DNA of 64,000 nt from Thelephora terrestris (GCA_015956445.1 WIUZ02000027.1:110363-174362), one strand, 5' to 3'; shown: positions 21,480 through 33,345, numbered from the stretch's first letter. Notes: generated by a model not told the origin, from the sequence alone. Made by a program: numbers and translations.

Positions 21480-22640
21480 GATGGCAGGTAAACACGTACC
21501 CCCGCTGACGCCCACAATCCCATCCAAACCCCTAAACCCCTTCGAATCCTACATGTGTACGGGCCTGGAGAGGGGCCGGCATCGTCAGTTGGCTGTGGGT
21601 AGCCATGCGGGTCGGAGGCACGTTGACGAACCGTGGTGCTCTAGGTAACAAATTCCACTTGAGGGTGAGGGTGTGGGTGATGCGTGGGGCGAGAGCGGGC
21701 GAAGAAGAGAGAAATGGGACGACAGGCAAGAGGAATGAGACGATGAACGCGATGTGTTGAAACCTGTCGGTAGTGGCCTCGGCTCGATTCTTGAGCTGTT
21801 CGAGGCATCACGACGTCAAAAGGGACGAAAATGTGATGACGGTGGGGTGGAAAACCGATGTGGGGGGTACGTACAAGCCAAGGGGACGAGATTTGGAAAC
21901 CCAGGAGTCGAAAGGGGGCTGTTTCTGAATCGCCCCGGTTGAGCGTAGGGCGGCGAATCGACTACCACAAAGCACCGTCGGAGGGTGAGAGAAAGCGAGA
22001 CGTCCATGTTTTACGACGCAGTTCTGCGCCGATGGGGGAGGATAAGGGGAACAACGAAGTTTGTCGTTCAAATTTTCATCGAATCGAAGGTCCAGCGATA
22101 TTCCCACGCACATGATGGCTGCCGAAAACCGAGAATAACATCAGAATAACATGTATTAAATGGTATCGACTGGTCAGAGAGATGAGGAAAGAAGTCTTGG
22201 GAGAGGAAGGTGTACAGGAAGATTTAAACGACACCAAATCAGAGAGAATACAAACAGGGAAGAGGGTTACTGACGCGGGGAGGCATATAGACTAAAAAAA
22301 AACAGGAAGAAATTGAGTCCACGGGATATAAAAACCTCGTTCGAGAGTCCGAGAACAGGGAAGGAACAACGAGGATTCTGGAAGAGACGAATCCAAAGCG
22401 GTCCAGCCCTTACACGCATTGAATCGCAAACTCTGGAGGGATGCAAATTCCGCTGTTCGAAATCGCCTCGGACGCCAACGCCCTCTGCTTCCAGCGTCGC
22501 TTTCGGCACGTTCTCTATCGTGGGCTCTAAGTTGTGCTGATGTTCGAGCTTGCGCTTCCTGCTGCGCCGCGCCGTTAGGGTTTTCTGTCGTCGTTTGGCT
22601 TCGAGGGCGGACAGCTCGTTCGTGGTTGAAGGAGCGAGGA
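21480..22640. repeat. Family R repeat, copy R1
   Basis: Shares, with differences, the whole order of R2: a region with GCGTGGGGCGA near 21680, a region with GAGAAAGCGAGACGTCCATG near 21987, TTCCCACGCACATGATGGC near 22101, then a nearly identical block (22137-22600 against 23437-23890). R1 is the older copy in its first half. Confidence 0.75.
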
Positions 22641-22745
22641 TGACTTCCTCGTGGTCAGATTACGACGAAGCACGCTTCCTCTTGCTCGCGAAGACGGCAG
22701 GGAGTTCCTTGCGAGACGTAGCCGACTCGGAAGGAAGGAGCGCTG
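22444..22745 (-). pseudogene. Gcn4-like bZIP transcription factor fragment, copy 1
   Basis: The frame reads SESATSRKELPAVFASKRKR, then an in-frame TAA (22660-22662), then NELSALEAKRRQ and TARRSRKRKLEHQ, a textbook bZIP basic region (N-x7-R replaced here by T-x3-ARRSR-type core) running into a leucine zipper start. In mushroom Gcn4/Cpc1-type activators of amino-acid starvation genes the core is normally NTLAARRSRKRKLEHQ. Here N and one A are changed (KTLTARRSR). No activation domain is seen upstream. It is one of three partial copies, all on the minus strand of R repeats. The stop and the altered basic region point to a non-functional copy. Confidence 0.7.
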
Positions 22746-23905
22746 GAGTTGGGTAAATTGAGGCGATGAGCAGGTAGAAGGGGAGTCTAAGCGCGGTGAG
22801 ACTGGCGACAATCCTGTGAGGCCAGACGGACGGTACTGACCACGGACTATGAGACGTGGGGCGAAAGCGGATGGATGAGGAAGTGCAAAACAGTGGACGA
22901 TAGGTGAGGGAATGAGACGAGAACGCAGACGATTGTTTAGAACTCGTCGTCGATATCCCTATCATTCAATAGGCACACATTAGATAAAGCTGGAAGGGAG
23001 TGCCAGGATACTTACTGTCTAGAGGAAGACCGTCTGCTCCTCCAGCTTTCCTGACTTCTTTCCGATCGTAGATTCTCAGGGTCGGAGTTGTTCGGGGCTG
23101 CACCAGTGGCCGTGAATGGCAAAAGGGACGAAAGGCATGTAATTGAGAGGTTGGAAAATACGACGCAAGGGAATACGAGCCAAGGAAACGAGCTTTGGAA
23201 ACCGAGGAGTCGAAGGGAGAGGGGGGTTGCAGAGTTGCCCCAGTCGAGAGTGACAGCAAATCGGCCATCACGAAACACTGTTGAAGAGTGAGAGAAAGCG
23301 AGACGTCCATGTTTTACGACGCCGTTCTGCGCCGATGGAGGAGGATGAGGGGAACGACGAAGTTCGTCGTTCAAATTTTCATCGAATCGAAGGTCCAGCG
23401 ATATTCCCACGCACATGATGGCTGCCGAAAACCGAGAATAACATCAAAATAACATGTATTAAATGGTATCGACTGGTCAGAGAGATGAGGAAAGAAGTCT
23501 TGGGAGAAGAAGGTGTACAGGAAGATTTAAACGACACCAGAGCAGAGAGAATACAAACGGGGAAGAGGGTTACTGACGCGGGGAGGCATATAGACTAAAA
23601 AAAAACAGGAAGAAATTGAGTCCACGGGTTATGAAAACCTCGTTCGAGAGTCCGAGAACAGGGAAGAAACAACAAGGATTCGGGAAGAGACGGATCCAAG
23701 TTAAATCGCAAAATCTGGAGAGATGCAAATTCCGCTGCTCGAAATCGCCTCGAACGCCAACGCCATCTGCTTCCAGCGTCACTTTCGGCACGTTCGTTCT
23801 CTAGTGGTCTCTGAGTCGTGTTGATGTTCGAGCTTGCGCTTCCTGCTGCGCCGCGCCGTTAGGGTATTCTGTCGTCGTTTGGCTTCGATGGCGGACAGCT
23901 CGTTT
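22641..23905. repeat. Family R repeat, copy R2
   Basis: Tandem to R1. Its first 350 bases (GCGAGACGTAGCCGACTCG, near 22705) match 26880-27240; its middle (23030-23440) matches 27230-27640; its end (23437-23905) matches R1. The right edge falls inside the bZIP region, where cullin sequence begins. Confidence 0.8.
23700..23905 (-). pseudogene. bZIP fragment, copy 2 (basic region only)
   Basis: Encodes NELSAIEAKRRQNTLTARRS and the following RKRKLEHQ. The basic region is closer to the expected consensus than copy 1 (it keeps N). A four-base insertion just after breaks the zipper frame. On its 5' side the sequence switches to cullin at about 23905. The missing N-terminal half matches copy 3 at 26825-26960. 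Confidence 0.7.
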
Positions 23906-24530
23906 GTCTTTGCTCAGGCTCATATCTAGAGTGAAGAATGGAAAGCGTCAATGACAATCCATCGGCCATACTCTGACCACGCACCCGTGAACATGCGTTG
24001 GAGCTTGTTCTTGTATTCGAAACCGCACGCCTCCTTCAGTTTCGAGATCATGCTCGCTTCAGCCTCGTCCGATGCCGACACTCCGTGGATAAGGCGCTTG
24101 GAGGGTTTAGTGGTGTAAAATGTCTGGAAGACGTCCTTGTCCTCGAGGTACTTGAATGATACCATCATACCATCTGAAAAGCGGATCGGGTCGTGTTCCG
24201 CAAAGGTAGCCAGAGAAGGTACGCACCACTCGGTTCAAGGCGCTCTCGAGATCCTCTTCCTCAGCCATCTTGTTGTTCTTCCTCAACAAAGCATCCGCGT
24301 GCTTAGCCAACAATTCAGGAGATTTGGTACTCGAAGTGCCAGTAGCGGCGTTCTTGTTGACAAAATCTCTGCAGGCCTTGTCCAGACTAGCGACAAAACC
24401 GGCCTCGCCTTTGAAGCTCCTCTTGACCGTCTCTGAGCTCTTGCGATGGACCTCAAGCAATGCGTCCACGTAAGCCTTGGGATCAACTTCCGTAGCGGTG
24501 CCGCCCTCGCCAACGAGCCTCAAGACTGCA
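23905..24530 (-). pseudogene. Cullin-1 fragment, three exons
   Basis: Exon A (about 24520-24250) encodes VDPKAYVDALLEVHRKSSET, EAGFVASLDKACRDFVN and [18 protein letters not shown]. After an intron starting GTGCGTACC comes [34 protein letters not shown] and [18 protein letters not shown] second intron (GTGCGTGG...CTCTAG) rejoins DMSLSKD in frame. These are hallmark segments of the cullin scaffold of SCF ubiquitin ligases. An eight-base duplication (ATGGTATG then ATGGTATC) at the start of the middle exon breaks the frame. Both ends are cut: at the left by the bZIP repeat, at the right against the DUF2415 gene. Introns are kept, so this is a DNA-level fragment. Confidence 0.85.
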
Positions 24531-26431
24531 GCCAAACTCGCCCGGCTTGCATTCGCAAGGGCACGCAGGGTCGTCATAGAGCTGGTCGTGACTGGGTTTA
24601 TCGTCCGCATTCCTCGTGGTCGGCCCAACGTATGGTGGTCCGGGGGATAGGGTCGGGGTGGTAAGTGAGGGGGATGAGAAGGTGTGTGATGGAGGAGTGT
24701 AAGTCGGCGATGCAGCCCTCGATCCAGCAGCAGAGCTCAGGCACTCCGTGTCCAACTCATCAACTTCCATGCCATCTCCCCGATCTCCTTGTTCGTCCAC
24801 ATCGGTCATTTCCATGTCCCCATCTCCGTCTTGGTGGGACTCCGACCGTCTACGCGCGGGCCTGAGTCTCGTTCGGGTTGTGCGCAAACCGTGCCTGCGT
24901 AGGAGCCTACTAATGTCCTCTTCTTCCCTGGTAGACCCCAGCCTAGGAACGACAACCACACCACCATCGTCCAACTCTTCGTCAGAAGTAAAGGGCCCGT
25001 CCATAAGATGCAAGCCCATAGAGTTGGTCGTAGGAAGGGCTGGGATGGCAGACTCGGATCTGGTGGACCGATGGCCAGGTCTACCGGAATTCCGGAGTCA
25101 ACTTATGGTCGGATCGGGTACCCGGACTATCTGTTCAGTTTCAAACGTCCGGGCGTCGATAAAATGCAGCAGAGATGTGTGCTGCAAGGTTCCATTGTCA
25201 GCGGATCAGGTAGAGAACGAGAGAGTGGAAGAAACTCACCTCAGTGAAAACAAGTACTTCCTTGCCATCAGCACCTTCAGGAGAGAACTTGATGCTTCGA
25301 ATACCCCATCCCGGTGCCCGTGATCCGCCTCGACTCCAATCCCAGAGGTCTTCCTCATACATGTATCCACTAGCCTCCCCTGTAGCCCTTCTTTCCTTCC
25401 CCCGCGTGCAATCAGTTTCGAGGACCTTGAGTGGCTTTGAACTGCGAACATCCCAAATAACCGCTACGCCTTCTTGACTTGCCACGGCAAACTTCATTCC
25501 ATCCGAATACGATGTCGAAAACGAGGCAGGTAGGGAGGGCTGAGGGTACTGGGGAGAGTAGTATTGATGGGTGAAAACCGATGGCGTATATGGTACAAGC
25601 GAGTACTTCGCAATTGATTCGAAAGAGAGACGGGAGAAGCCGGGTATGTGGTGGAGGTACACTTGCGGTGAATCGCCAACTGACAAAAGGGTTCGGCCAT
25701 CAGGAGATACAGACGCTGATGGATCGTTATGAGATGCAGCCGGTCGCATATTTGGAAAGTGACTCACAGTGGTTCACGGGAACGTCTATCCGCAGAACTC
25801 CAAGGTCCTTTAACCTGGAAGCCGCAGGGGAGCTGTCCGACGATCGGATGTTTACCTCGAAGAATTTGACTGAACAATCGTTGTTGCTGACTGCAACTCT
25901 CGGTTCGACGCTGCTGGCGTGTTAACCTTGGTCAGGCTCAGCGAAGTCAACATAACGGAATTGTTAATGGAGCCTTGAAGTTGAGTTTGGTGCTGCCAAT
26001 GAGGGCGAGAGGACCGGTGATGGGGAGGCGACGAAGAAGTGGATGAGGATGGGGACAAAGAGTGTAGAGATAAGTGGAGTTCTGCATCTTGTCCACCCGC
26101 TGCAAGGAGTGTCGTTGTGGAGTCGGGGAGGCGCAACGATGAGAGGGTGTTTGGGGTGAACGGGAGGTTCGCGATCGCTCGCTTCGAGCCCGAACGGAAA
26201 AGATTCTGCTCTAATATTGAACGGCCTTGCACATAATTCACTACGCCACGTTCGTGAGGGCAAATAAGTAAATCTCGGAGTTGACTTGATGGACGCGGAG
26301 AACATCGACGTGAGCGGAAGGCGATTGCAGAGGAAGGTGAGGGCAACGTACACATGACCAGTCGTGATTTCTGTAGAAACCGAAGATGTGGGGGTGGGAG
26401 GTGAGAGTAGAGATGGCCTTTGGACAGTCAT
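24530..26431 (-). pseudogene. DUF2415-type WD40 protein, 3'-truncated
   Basis: From the ATG at 26431 (MTVQRPSLLSPPTPTSS) the exons encode DLLICPHERGVVNYVQGRS, LPDSTTTLLAAGGQDAELHL, NNSVMLTSLSL, SVSPDGRTLLSVGDSPQVYL, KFAVASQEGVAVIWDVRSSK, WGIRSIKFSPEG and HTSLLHFIDARTFETEQIV. These match the fungal WD40/DUF2415 family as I know it, including the linker VPRLGSTREEEDISRLLRR. An in-frame TGA lies at 25098-25100 between these parts (possibly a CGA after C-to-T change; a 41-base intron is the alternative). The usual last WD motifs are missing and the sequence passes into cullin near 24530. The exact junction is uncertain. Function of the family is poorly known. Confidence 0.65.
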
Positions 26432-26819
26432 GGTTGGTCGGAGAGCATATAGGTGTAGGATCGATCCGTTAATACTGGTCGCTCTCGAAAGTTTCGTAGA
26501 TCTGTAGCTGGCTGTGAGTTCACTGGTTGCCGGGAACGAGGAAGACGGGGAAGCGACAGGGCGACGCTAGTTGTACCCAAGGATATCTGTCGGACAGAAG
26601 AGCGCAACTGACCTTGGAGAGGTTCAACGGGGGCCTGGAGGAGGCGATGGAGCTCTTGAAATGGGAGATATGGAAGTCGAGGGTGGGTTGGCTTGCCAAG
26701 GCTGCAGAAATAGTCGGAGGGGGGAGGTGGGTTTACGGTGGTTGGGAGACGACGCAAGGTGGATTGATCGAGACTGACTTGAGCACGACCAGCCTTTTTT
26801 ACATGTTCCTCGAACTTAT

Positions 26820-28326
26820 TCCAGAGCAGCGAGGGTGTCTTCCTCGTTATCGGATTCCAACGAAGCGCGCTTCCTCTTGCTCGCGAAGACGGCAGTGAGT
26901 TCCTTACGAGACGTAGCCGACTCGGAAGGAAGAAGCGTTGGAGTTGGATGAGGTGAAGCGATGAGCAGGTCGAAGGGGAGTCTAAGCGCGGTGTCTAAGC
27001 ACGGTGAGACTGGCGACAATCCTATGGGGCCAGATGGACGGTACTGAACACGGACTATGAGACGTGGGGCGAAAGCGGATGGATGAGGAAGTGCAAACAG
27101 TGGACGATAGGAAAGGGGATGATTGTTTTGAACTCGTTGTCGGTGTCCCTATCATCCAATAGGCACGCATTAGATAAGGCTGGAAGAGAAGAGAGTGCCA
27201 GAGATACATACTTACTGTCTAGAGGAAGACCGTCTGCTCCTCCATCCTTGCCTGACTTCTTTCCAATCGTGGATTCTCAGGGCCGGGGTTGTTCGGGGCG
27301 GCACCAGTGGCCGTGAATGGCAAAAGGGACGAAAGGCATGTGATTGAGAGGTTGGAAAATACGACGCAAGGGGATACGAGCCAAGGAGACGAGATTTGGA
27401 AACCGAGGAGTCGAAGGGAGAGGGGGTTGCAGAGTTGCCCCAGTCGAGGATGGCAGCAAATCGGCCATCACGAAACACTGTTGAAGAGTGAGAGAAAGCG
27501 AGGCGTCCATGTTTTACGACGCCGTTCTGCGCCGATGGGGGAGGATGAGGGGAACAACGAAGTTCGTCGTCCAAATTTCCATCGAATCGAAGGTCCAGCG
27601 ATATTCCCACGCACATGATGGCCGCCGAAAACCGTGAATAACATGTATTGAGTGAAAGCACTACAAACACAGGTTATTTCTGAGGTTCTAAAGAAGAATC
27701 GCGTCGATAGCGATGTGTCGGAAGCGTTGACGACGCATACATCGAGACCTTGAACGTTGAACGCCCGGATCCCTCTTCGGAACCAGGGGGTCCCATCAAG
27801 TTCCCACAATCGCTCCTCCGGCTGACGCGATGGCCGGCAAACCCTTGATCACACGTATTTCAGAATGATATTTGACCCAGATGGCGCGATGAGAAAGAAA
27901 CTGATGCAATTGCGTGGGTCCAGCGGCGTATAAAGAAGAACAGGTTGTGTACATAGAATCGGCATTGAGCTACGTGCCTTCACAAGTATGAAACCAAAGG
28001 GTGCGAGGGAGACACAGACTCTCAAACCCTCGCGTCAGATCGCTACAGACCGCCGGCCAAACCCGACACGACATCTTCAGCGGCATAGAGAACAACAGAT
28101 CCGAATCGGATGCATAGTTGCACGAACGCCAGCGTGATTCGAGAGGAAAAGGTCAAGATCTGGGACGTAGGTTAGCACGTCGCGTCAATATCAGTGCGTC
28201 GGGATTACCTCGCCTACATCGGGGATTCTTCCAATTTGCCTCTGCAATATGATAACCGATGCTACAAGCAGGGTGACAATTACCCAACACTTTCGTGTCA
28301 GGAATCCATGGCGCGGCTGGCCAATT
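26820..28326. repeat. Family R repeat, copy R3
   Basis: 26820-27640 matches R2 (22660-23440). 27644-28326 is a further block (B) that matches 62213-63047, with a 152-base difference (present at 62444-62595, absent here at 27874). R1 and R2 carry a different block in the position of B. Confidence 0.8.
26825..26960 (-). pseudogene. bZIP fragment, copy 3 (N-terminal half)
   Basis: Encodes SESATSRKELTAVFASKRKR then ASLESDNEEDTLAALE and a stop. The first part matches copy 1 upstream of its basic region and lacks the stop seen there. The match ends at about 26830, where other sequence, leading to the DUF2415 gene, begins. With copy 2 it forms two halves of one original unit. Confidence 0.65.
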
Positions 28327-28372
28327 GATCAGTATTTGAGTCCCCTGCCGAAAAAACTGCCACTCACCTCAC

Positions 28373-29605
28373 CCTGGGGATGGGGTGCTCGTCGTGCGGT
28401 CCAAACCTTGATCGCGACACGATCCGCTGTTACAATGCTGTACTGGTCGTTTGAAGCATGGTGGGCCTTCGCATGCAAGTGAATGGTGAGTATATTGAAT
28501 CTTCAAGCAAAACCGGCACATACCATCACGGGGACACAGTTGCCGGAAATTACTGGTGGACGCATTAAATTTGCCACACAAGATTTAAACCAAAATAAGT
28601 ACCTGTGTGCTTCAACTCCTGGATCTTGCGCTGAGTGACGAGGTCCTTGATTATTGCCACACCGGGCGCAACGCAGGATAGTGTCGCTGCACCCCCATTG
28701 ATGAGGAGGAATTGGGATTCTTCGCCGTCCGGTTGAGGCTCACTGCCGTAGATCCTGCAACGGTTGAGTTTATGGATCTCTTGTTCACTTGCAGATGCGA
28801 TAGCCTTCAATAGAGGTAGTCCGGAGTAATCGCTACGTGATTTACCATGTTAGTGTTAGTCAAAGATCGGCGAGCAGAAAGGTGCACCGACACTGTCGCT
28901 GTTTGGAACGAAGTACGTAGACGTGAATCGTCATCAAACTCGAGCGCGATTGACCTATCGGCAAAGGAAGTGAGGTCGGGTCTTGGGTATGGGATCGTGT
29001 GGCTCACGCAATCTTCTGACGGCAAAACGTGACAACGAGAGTGTTGTCGGGGGTGAAAGAAATGGTCCTCGGAAATGGAGGAACCGGCCTCCCTGGGTCA
29101 CTTGCGAAATTGAACCGGCTTGATACATTGGCAATGAAGCGAAAACCACCTTGAGAAATATGAGTTCACTGCTCCAATCTATCAACGAACGAAGCGCACT
29201 TGTGTCCCAGATCCTCCGAAACGCAAAGACATTCGGACCCACAGATAACGCAAGTGTCTTGGACTCTGCGTCCAAGGCCATCGCAGTTATAGGGAATGAC
29301 CCGCGGAACAGATTGTTCTTGACGCCTTCCACCAGTTTCTTACCCTCGAGATCGATCTGGTAATGGATGAAGCATCCATCACTCAACCCGACGTAGAACG
29401 CCCCAGAAGTTTCCCAAACAAGAGCTGTGGGTCCGGTAGGCGTAAAAGCTGAAAGAACGGAGTGAAATCCGGTGCATCTGTCAAGGATGTGTAGCCAGGA
29501 TTGATGTTCTCCGACCGCAAGGAATCTACCACATGGGGAGAACTCGATGAATGCTATGCGACTCCTGGTGGAGGGGACAGTGAAGTTTAGTTCGTAGTGG
29601 GCCAT
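28373..29605 (-). CDS. WD40-repeat protein A
   Basis: Starts at the ATG at 29605 (MAHYELNFTVPSTRSRIAF). The first exon encodes two WD-like blades (IEFSPCGRFLAVGEHQSWLH; TALVWETSGAFYVGLSDG). Later exons give FRFIANVSSRFNF, ISFTPDNTLVVTF, then QFLLINGGAATLS, and end with YSIVTADRVAIKVWTARR before a stop at about 28373. It is a paralogue of WD40 B and C, which share the order N-terminal blades, middle domain, last blade. Unlike those it ends right after the last blade and has no hydrophobic C-terminal tail; the R3 repeat lies just beyond, so the 3' end may have been lost. Exon limits between 29150 and 28800 are not settled. Partners are unknown. Confidence 0.55.
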
Positions 29606-30277
29606 CTTTCGTTGGGATGAGGAAAGAGAGAGAGAGAGGTGTTTAGCCACTCACGCATCGTGGCTCTCTTTTATGCTCTCTTCAAAGCGTCAAGGGTCGT
29701 GCAGTCGTCACGACCTCGCGTGACAGGGCCTGGGGTTAGACGGAGCGTTGGACGTCTTGAGCACCTTCTCGAAACAAGGGCCTGCTGGATTTGTTGCCCA
29801 TGGAGAAAGAACAGATCACATGACTATTGCGCGAGCTGAACAGGTGGGGAAGCGGGCGTGCGCAACACTTTGACAAAGATGAAAAAAAAAACTAAGAGAC
29901 AGATAGGAAGGAAGAAGGACATCGTCGGATAGCGGAGTTAAACCCAGTGTCCCTCTGATAAACTCGCATGTCCCCATTGATGATGATAACAACATTGTTA
30001 CCTCGAGAACCCACGCGAGTACGCATGCTCCACTGTGTAGCAAAATCTAAAGCCCCGTTGCGATGCATGGAATGTTGGTGGTAGGCATGTGAGAAGGGCG
30101 ATAAGATCTTCGCATCTTCAGCGTTGTTGGAGCGGGATACAGGGGCGGCTGGCATGCAGTTCAAGGTTGTGGAAAGCCGCATTGTGCGGAAACAGATCTC
30201 ACTATTGTTCCTATGGACGTAAGCTACCCCACGAGGTTGGCCCTCAGTGCGAAACGATCGTCGCAAACCAGATAAAG

Positions 30278-31724
30278 CTAGAGTCGCGCAGTAGGCGCGT
30301 GAGCTCGTACGATCCGAGTGTAGATGCAATCTACGCACCAGAGGAACACGACGGAGAAAGTAAACAAGAAGGCCAACGACGGCAATGTGGGACCCTGTGG
30401 CTTCTCAGCGATATGAGCTTCCGCCAAGGAAGGATCACAAGCCTTGGAGTCAGAGGCGACACTCTGGCTGCAACCTTGACCAGACTCTCTCCATACTGCA
30501 ATTACGGTCTGCGAACCAAGTTCCGATGTCCCTGCTGCCAAAAGCGGTCTCCCGTTAGATTTTGAGGTATAAGCCTAGACGATTGGTGAGGGCGATGGAG
30601 ATAACCATCCGAGTTCGTGCTCACAAGTGCTTGTACGATCTTTCCATCTTTAACAAGTTACAGGTGTTATTATCACAGCACCTCCAATGCTACTCACCTT
30701 CCAGCTCCAGTGTTTCAATGCCAATAGCAGGGAAGGGACGTATGACTCGCACAGCACCGCAGCTTCCGCCACTAATCCAAGAACCTGTGCCATCAAAGAT
30801 GATTGGTGCGACGATGTTGTCTTCAATCAACATCCTGAATGAGTCAACCAAGCGCTGGCTTTTGATGCTGTACCAATCAACCCCGTCGAATAGGTTAGTT
30901 ACTGCAATTGTCCCGTTATCTGTTGATAAACAAGACCGGCCACTTGGAGAAAGTCAGGGTGCGTGAAGATCGACAGGCGATTGAAGTTGCAACAAACATT
31001 TGACATGACCGTGGTGTGATCTGCCAAACAAGAGATAGAGAATTCCTGTCCCAACACCTGTAAAGGGGTTAGTTGGTTGCCGCAGAGCGAGAGGTGGTAG
31101 AACTTAACGTAATACCGTGATGGAGGTACGAAACGACGACCGAGTTTGGCTCTTGGAGGAAATGAACTGATTGAGCTGCTTGGTCGGGGTGTTTGCTGGT
31201 GTGAAGGTGGATGAAGCTGGGAGGAGGGGGTAAACGACGAGTGTTATACCACGATAAAGAATCCTCGTCCCGGGTGCTATAATTGGTCAGAACGACATCT
31301 TTCCCAGATCCTAAGGCAAGGACGTTTTGTCCAGAATCGTGAGTCAAACAATGAATTGGCCCGGGACTCTTGTCCGTCCAGATCTTGAGGTCACGCTGTA
31401 GAGAGATTTATTCTTTAGTTTAATTACGATAGCAGTTCCATGGCTCTTACCTGAGGACGATTGGTTTGGAGGGTATGAACGTCGCCACTCCTGAAGCCAC
31501 AAAAGAGAAGGCCTTCGACCTGAGGGTGCCAAACCAACGACGTTGAGGGCGAAGCATCGATGAACGTCCGGAGGGGCTTCCAATCCAAGGTCGAGAATAT
31601 CGTTACGGAACCATCTTCGCATCCGCTAGCAAGAACCTTTCCGTCCGGGGAAAATTCTAAAGCTGAGATCGTCTCCTTTAGTCCGGCGATGGTTGTTTCG
31701 CGCTCGTATCGGCGCGCCGACATG
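30278..31724 (-). CDS. WD40-repeat protein B with C-terminal membrane segment
   Basis: Starts near 31724 (MSARRYERETTIAGLKETI). The first exon has ALEFSPDGKVLASGCEDGSV and SLVWHPQVEGLLFCGFRSGD. An intron (GTAAGAGCC...CTACAG) leads to DLKIWTDKSPGPIHCLTHDS. Later exons include NGTIAVTNLFDGVDWYSIK and AVRVIRPFPAIG. The last exon ends with a hydrophobic stretch LAFLFTFSVVFLWCVDCI and a short basic tail, stop at 30278. So it is a beta-propeller anchored in a membrane by its C-terminus. Domain order and the tail match WD40 C at 45559-47042, and its neighbour upstream (coiled-coil D1) also has a paralogue next to WD40 C. I cannot assign a pathway. Confidence 0.6.
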
Positions 31725-31949
31725 GGAGCTTTGGATGACGATAAGCCACGCGACACGACACGCGCGATTGCAGAGTAAGACGTTGATCAATCGATCAAAC
31801 CCCGACAAATCGAGAAAATGAGTTCAAAAGTTAAAGGTATTTAAGGTATAAACGAAGAAAGACTGGTTGACTAGAGACGTGATTTATGAAGTGACGGAGT
31901 TATAGAATAGGTGGGGTAAGCTGGATATTTGACTACTAGCCATTGGACT

Positions 31950-33227
31950 TTAGGCGGCGTCCCCCAACCTCCTTCGCTTCAACGGGGCGGGCGGGATCCG
32001 AGTGTTATGAAGTCCCAAGTGATTGACGCTATTTGTCTGCTCAAGAGGCCTCTTCTTTGAGTGACTGGAGGAACGATTCACGGGTATGGCCATAGGGGTT
32101 GTTTGCGAGGGTCCACCGCCAGTAGTAGGTTGTTGCGCCTGCAAAAATTGTGTAGAACCCCGCTGACGAGCGCTGAGGGCCTTCAAAATCTAAAGAAAGT
32201 TTACCATAAAAATTGCAATGCTGATATCGAAGGATACGCACAACCTCCGGTCCAATGATTGGAAAGTCGCCGTCCTGTAGAGAAAATGAGTATAGGGAAG
32301 GGACGGGACCAATGTGGAAAACACCTCTAGGCAGATAAAAAAGGGCTCAGCGGTGGGCTGCGATTGTTATTAGATCAGGCATAGATACAGATGGGAGATG
32401 GGGAAAATAGACGCACACCGAGAGGGGTCATGAGTTGTCTCGTCAGGCGTTGAAGGTCGTCCGCTAGTACTGCATGACTCCTGAGCATCGTTTTGTAACG
32501 CTTCCACAAAGCCACATGTTTTTGGAACATCTGCAAAGAGATACCCGCCGTGATCTCACAGGTGGACTTCACGTGGCGATCCCATAGTTCATCGTAGGAG
32601 GACCGGAGTAACCGAGCTTCGACATTAGAACCGAGAGTCCAGCGCCAGTCGGGGCTGGGACTCCCCTTCCCGACAAAAGAAGTGGTGTCGGTGATCTGTT
32701 GAATGATTCCAGACATCTCTGCCTCTATCTGTTGATTTTCCGATCGAAGTTGAGCTGCGACTGCGTGAAGTTGAGCCGTAACGGCCGAGATGCGGTCTGA
32801 AACTTGATTCGTCGACAGGCTGCATATCTTTCAGAAAGGGGAGAAACTTCGGAGCAAAGAGCCTACCGGTCACCAGGAGATGGGTGGACGCGGCTCGGAA
32901 ATGGTAAGCCTGGGTCCAGCGTCGACTCCTTAATCGGACTGTGAAAGAAAGTCACCGCCCGACGTCAAGTATTAGAATCAGAGATCGTTTACGGTGTGGT
33001 ATCAGCGCTACTAGGGCGACATAGTAAGCTCCCACCGTCACCAGTGGGAAAACAGCTACCCACATGTCACTGTCAACGTCGATGACGATACTAGATGCGT
33101 CTGAAGCGCTGCTGCTCTTAGACATCAGATGGCCAACATCGTTGTTAGGTCTGGAAGGAGTTGTTGAAGAGAATCCCGTGGGTGAAGGTGATGTTGGGAC
33201 CCACGTCTTGTTATGGCCTGCGTTCAT
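31950..33227 (-). CDS. Coiled-coil protein D1 with basic C-terminus
   Basis: Exon 1 starts at 33227 (MNAGHNKTWVPTSPSPTGFS) and carries NDVGHLMSKSSSASDASSIV followed by IDVDSDM. A central exon (about 32825-32390) is helical: QVSDRISAVTAQLHAVAAQL, then VEARLLRSSYDELWDRHVKS. The last exon is Gln/Ser-rich and ends with a basic cluster (PPAPLKRRRLGDAA) that could be a nuclear localisation signal, stop at 31950. The first exon is clearly paralogous to that of D2 (49159-47732), where the matching piece reads NDVDHLMSESSSAMDTSRIA. It is co-oriented with WD40 B, about 225 bases upstream of it. No known domain recognised. Confidence 0.5.
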
Positions 33228-33287
33228 TTCCGGTGTTGACTAGGAGGAAACGAAGTGATGAAAAGTGGAAGAGGAAGTTGGGGGGAG

Positions 33288-33345
33288 CGAGAGGCGAAAC
33301 GAGAGGCGTAGGCTATTTATCTTGATGACCACGTGGGTTGACACG
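33288..33345 (-). promoter_or_regulatory. Promoter block of D1, shared with D2
   Basis: On the plus strand: GAGAGGCGAAACGAGAGGCG, then GGCTATTTATC and GACCACGTGGGTTG. The same words in the same order lie upstream of D2 (49217-49316). CACGTG is an E-box/G-box palindrome and GATAAATAG (minus) is TATA-like, about 90 bases before the ATG. Confidence 0.5.

Noticed and set aside
22966-23416. Minus-strand frame with CVGISLDLRFDENLND, repeated in R1-R4
   Set aside because: It recurs in all R copies but with different frame breaks and no splice or domain support; most likely repeat DNA read as protein.
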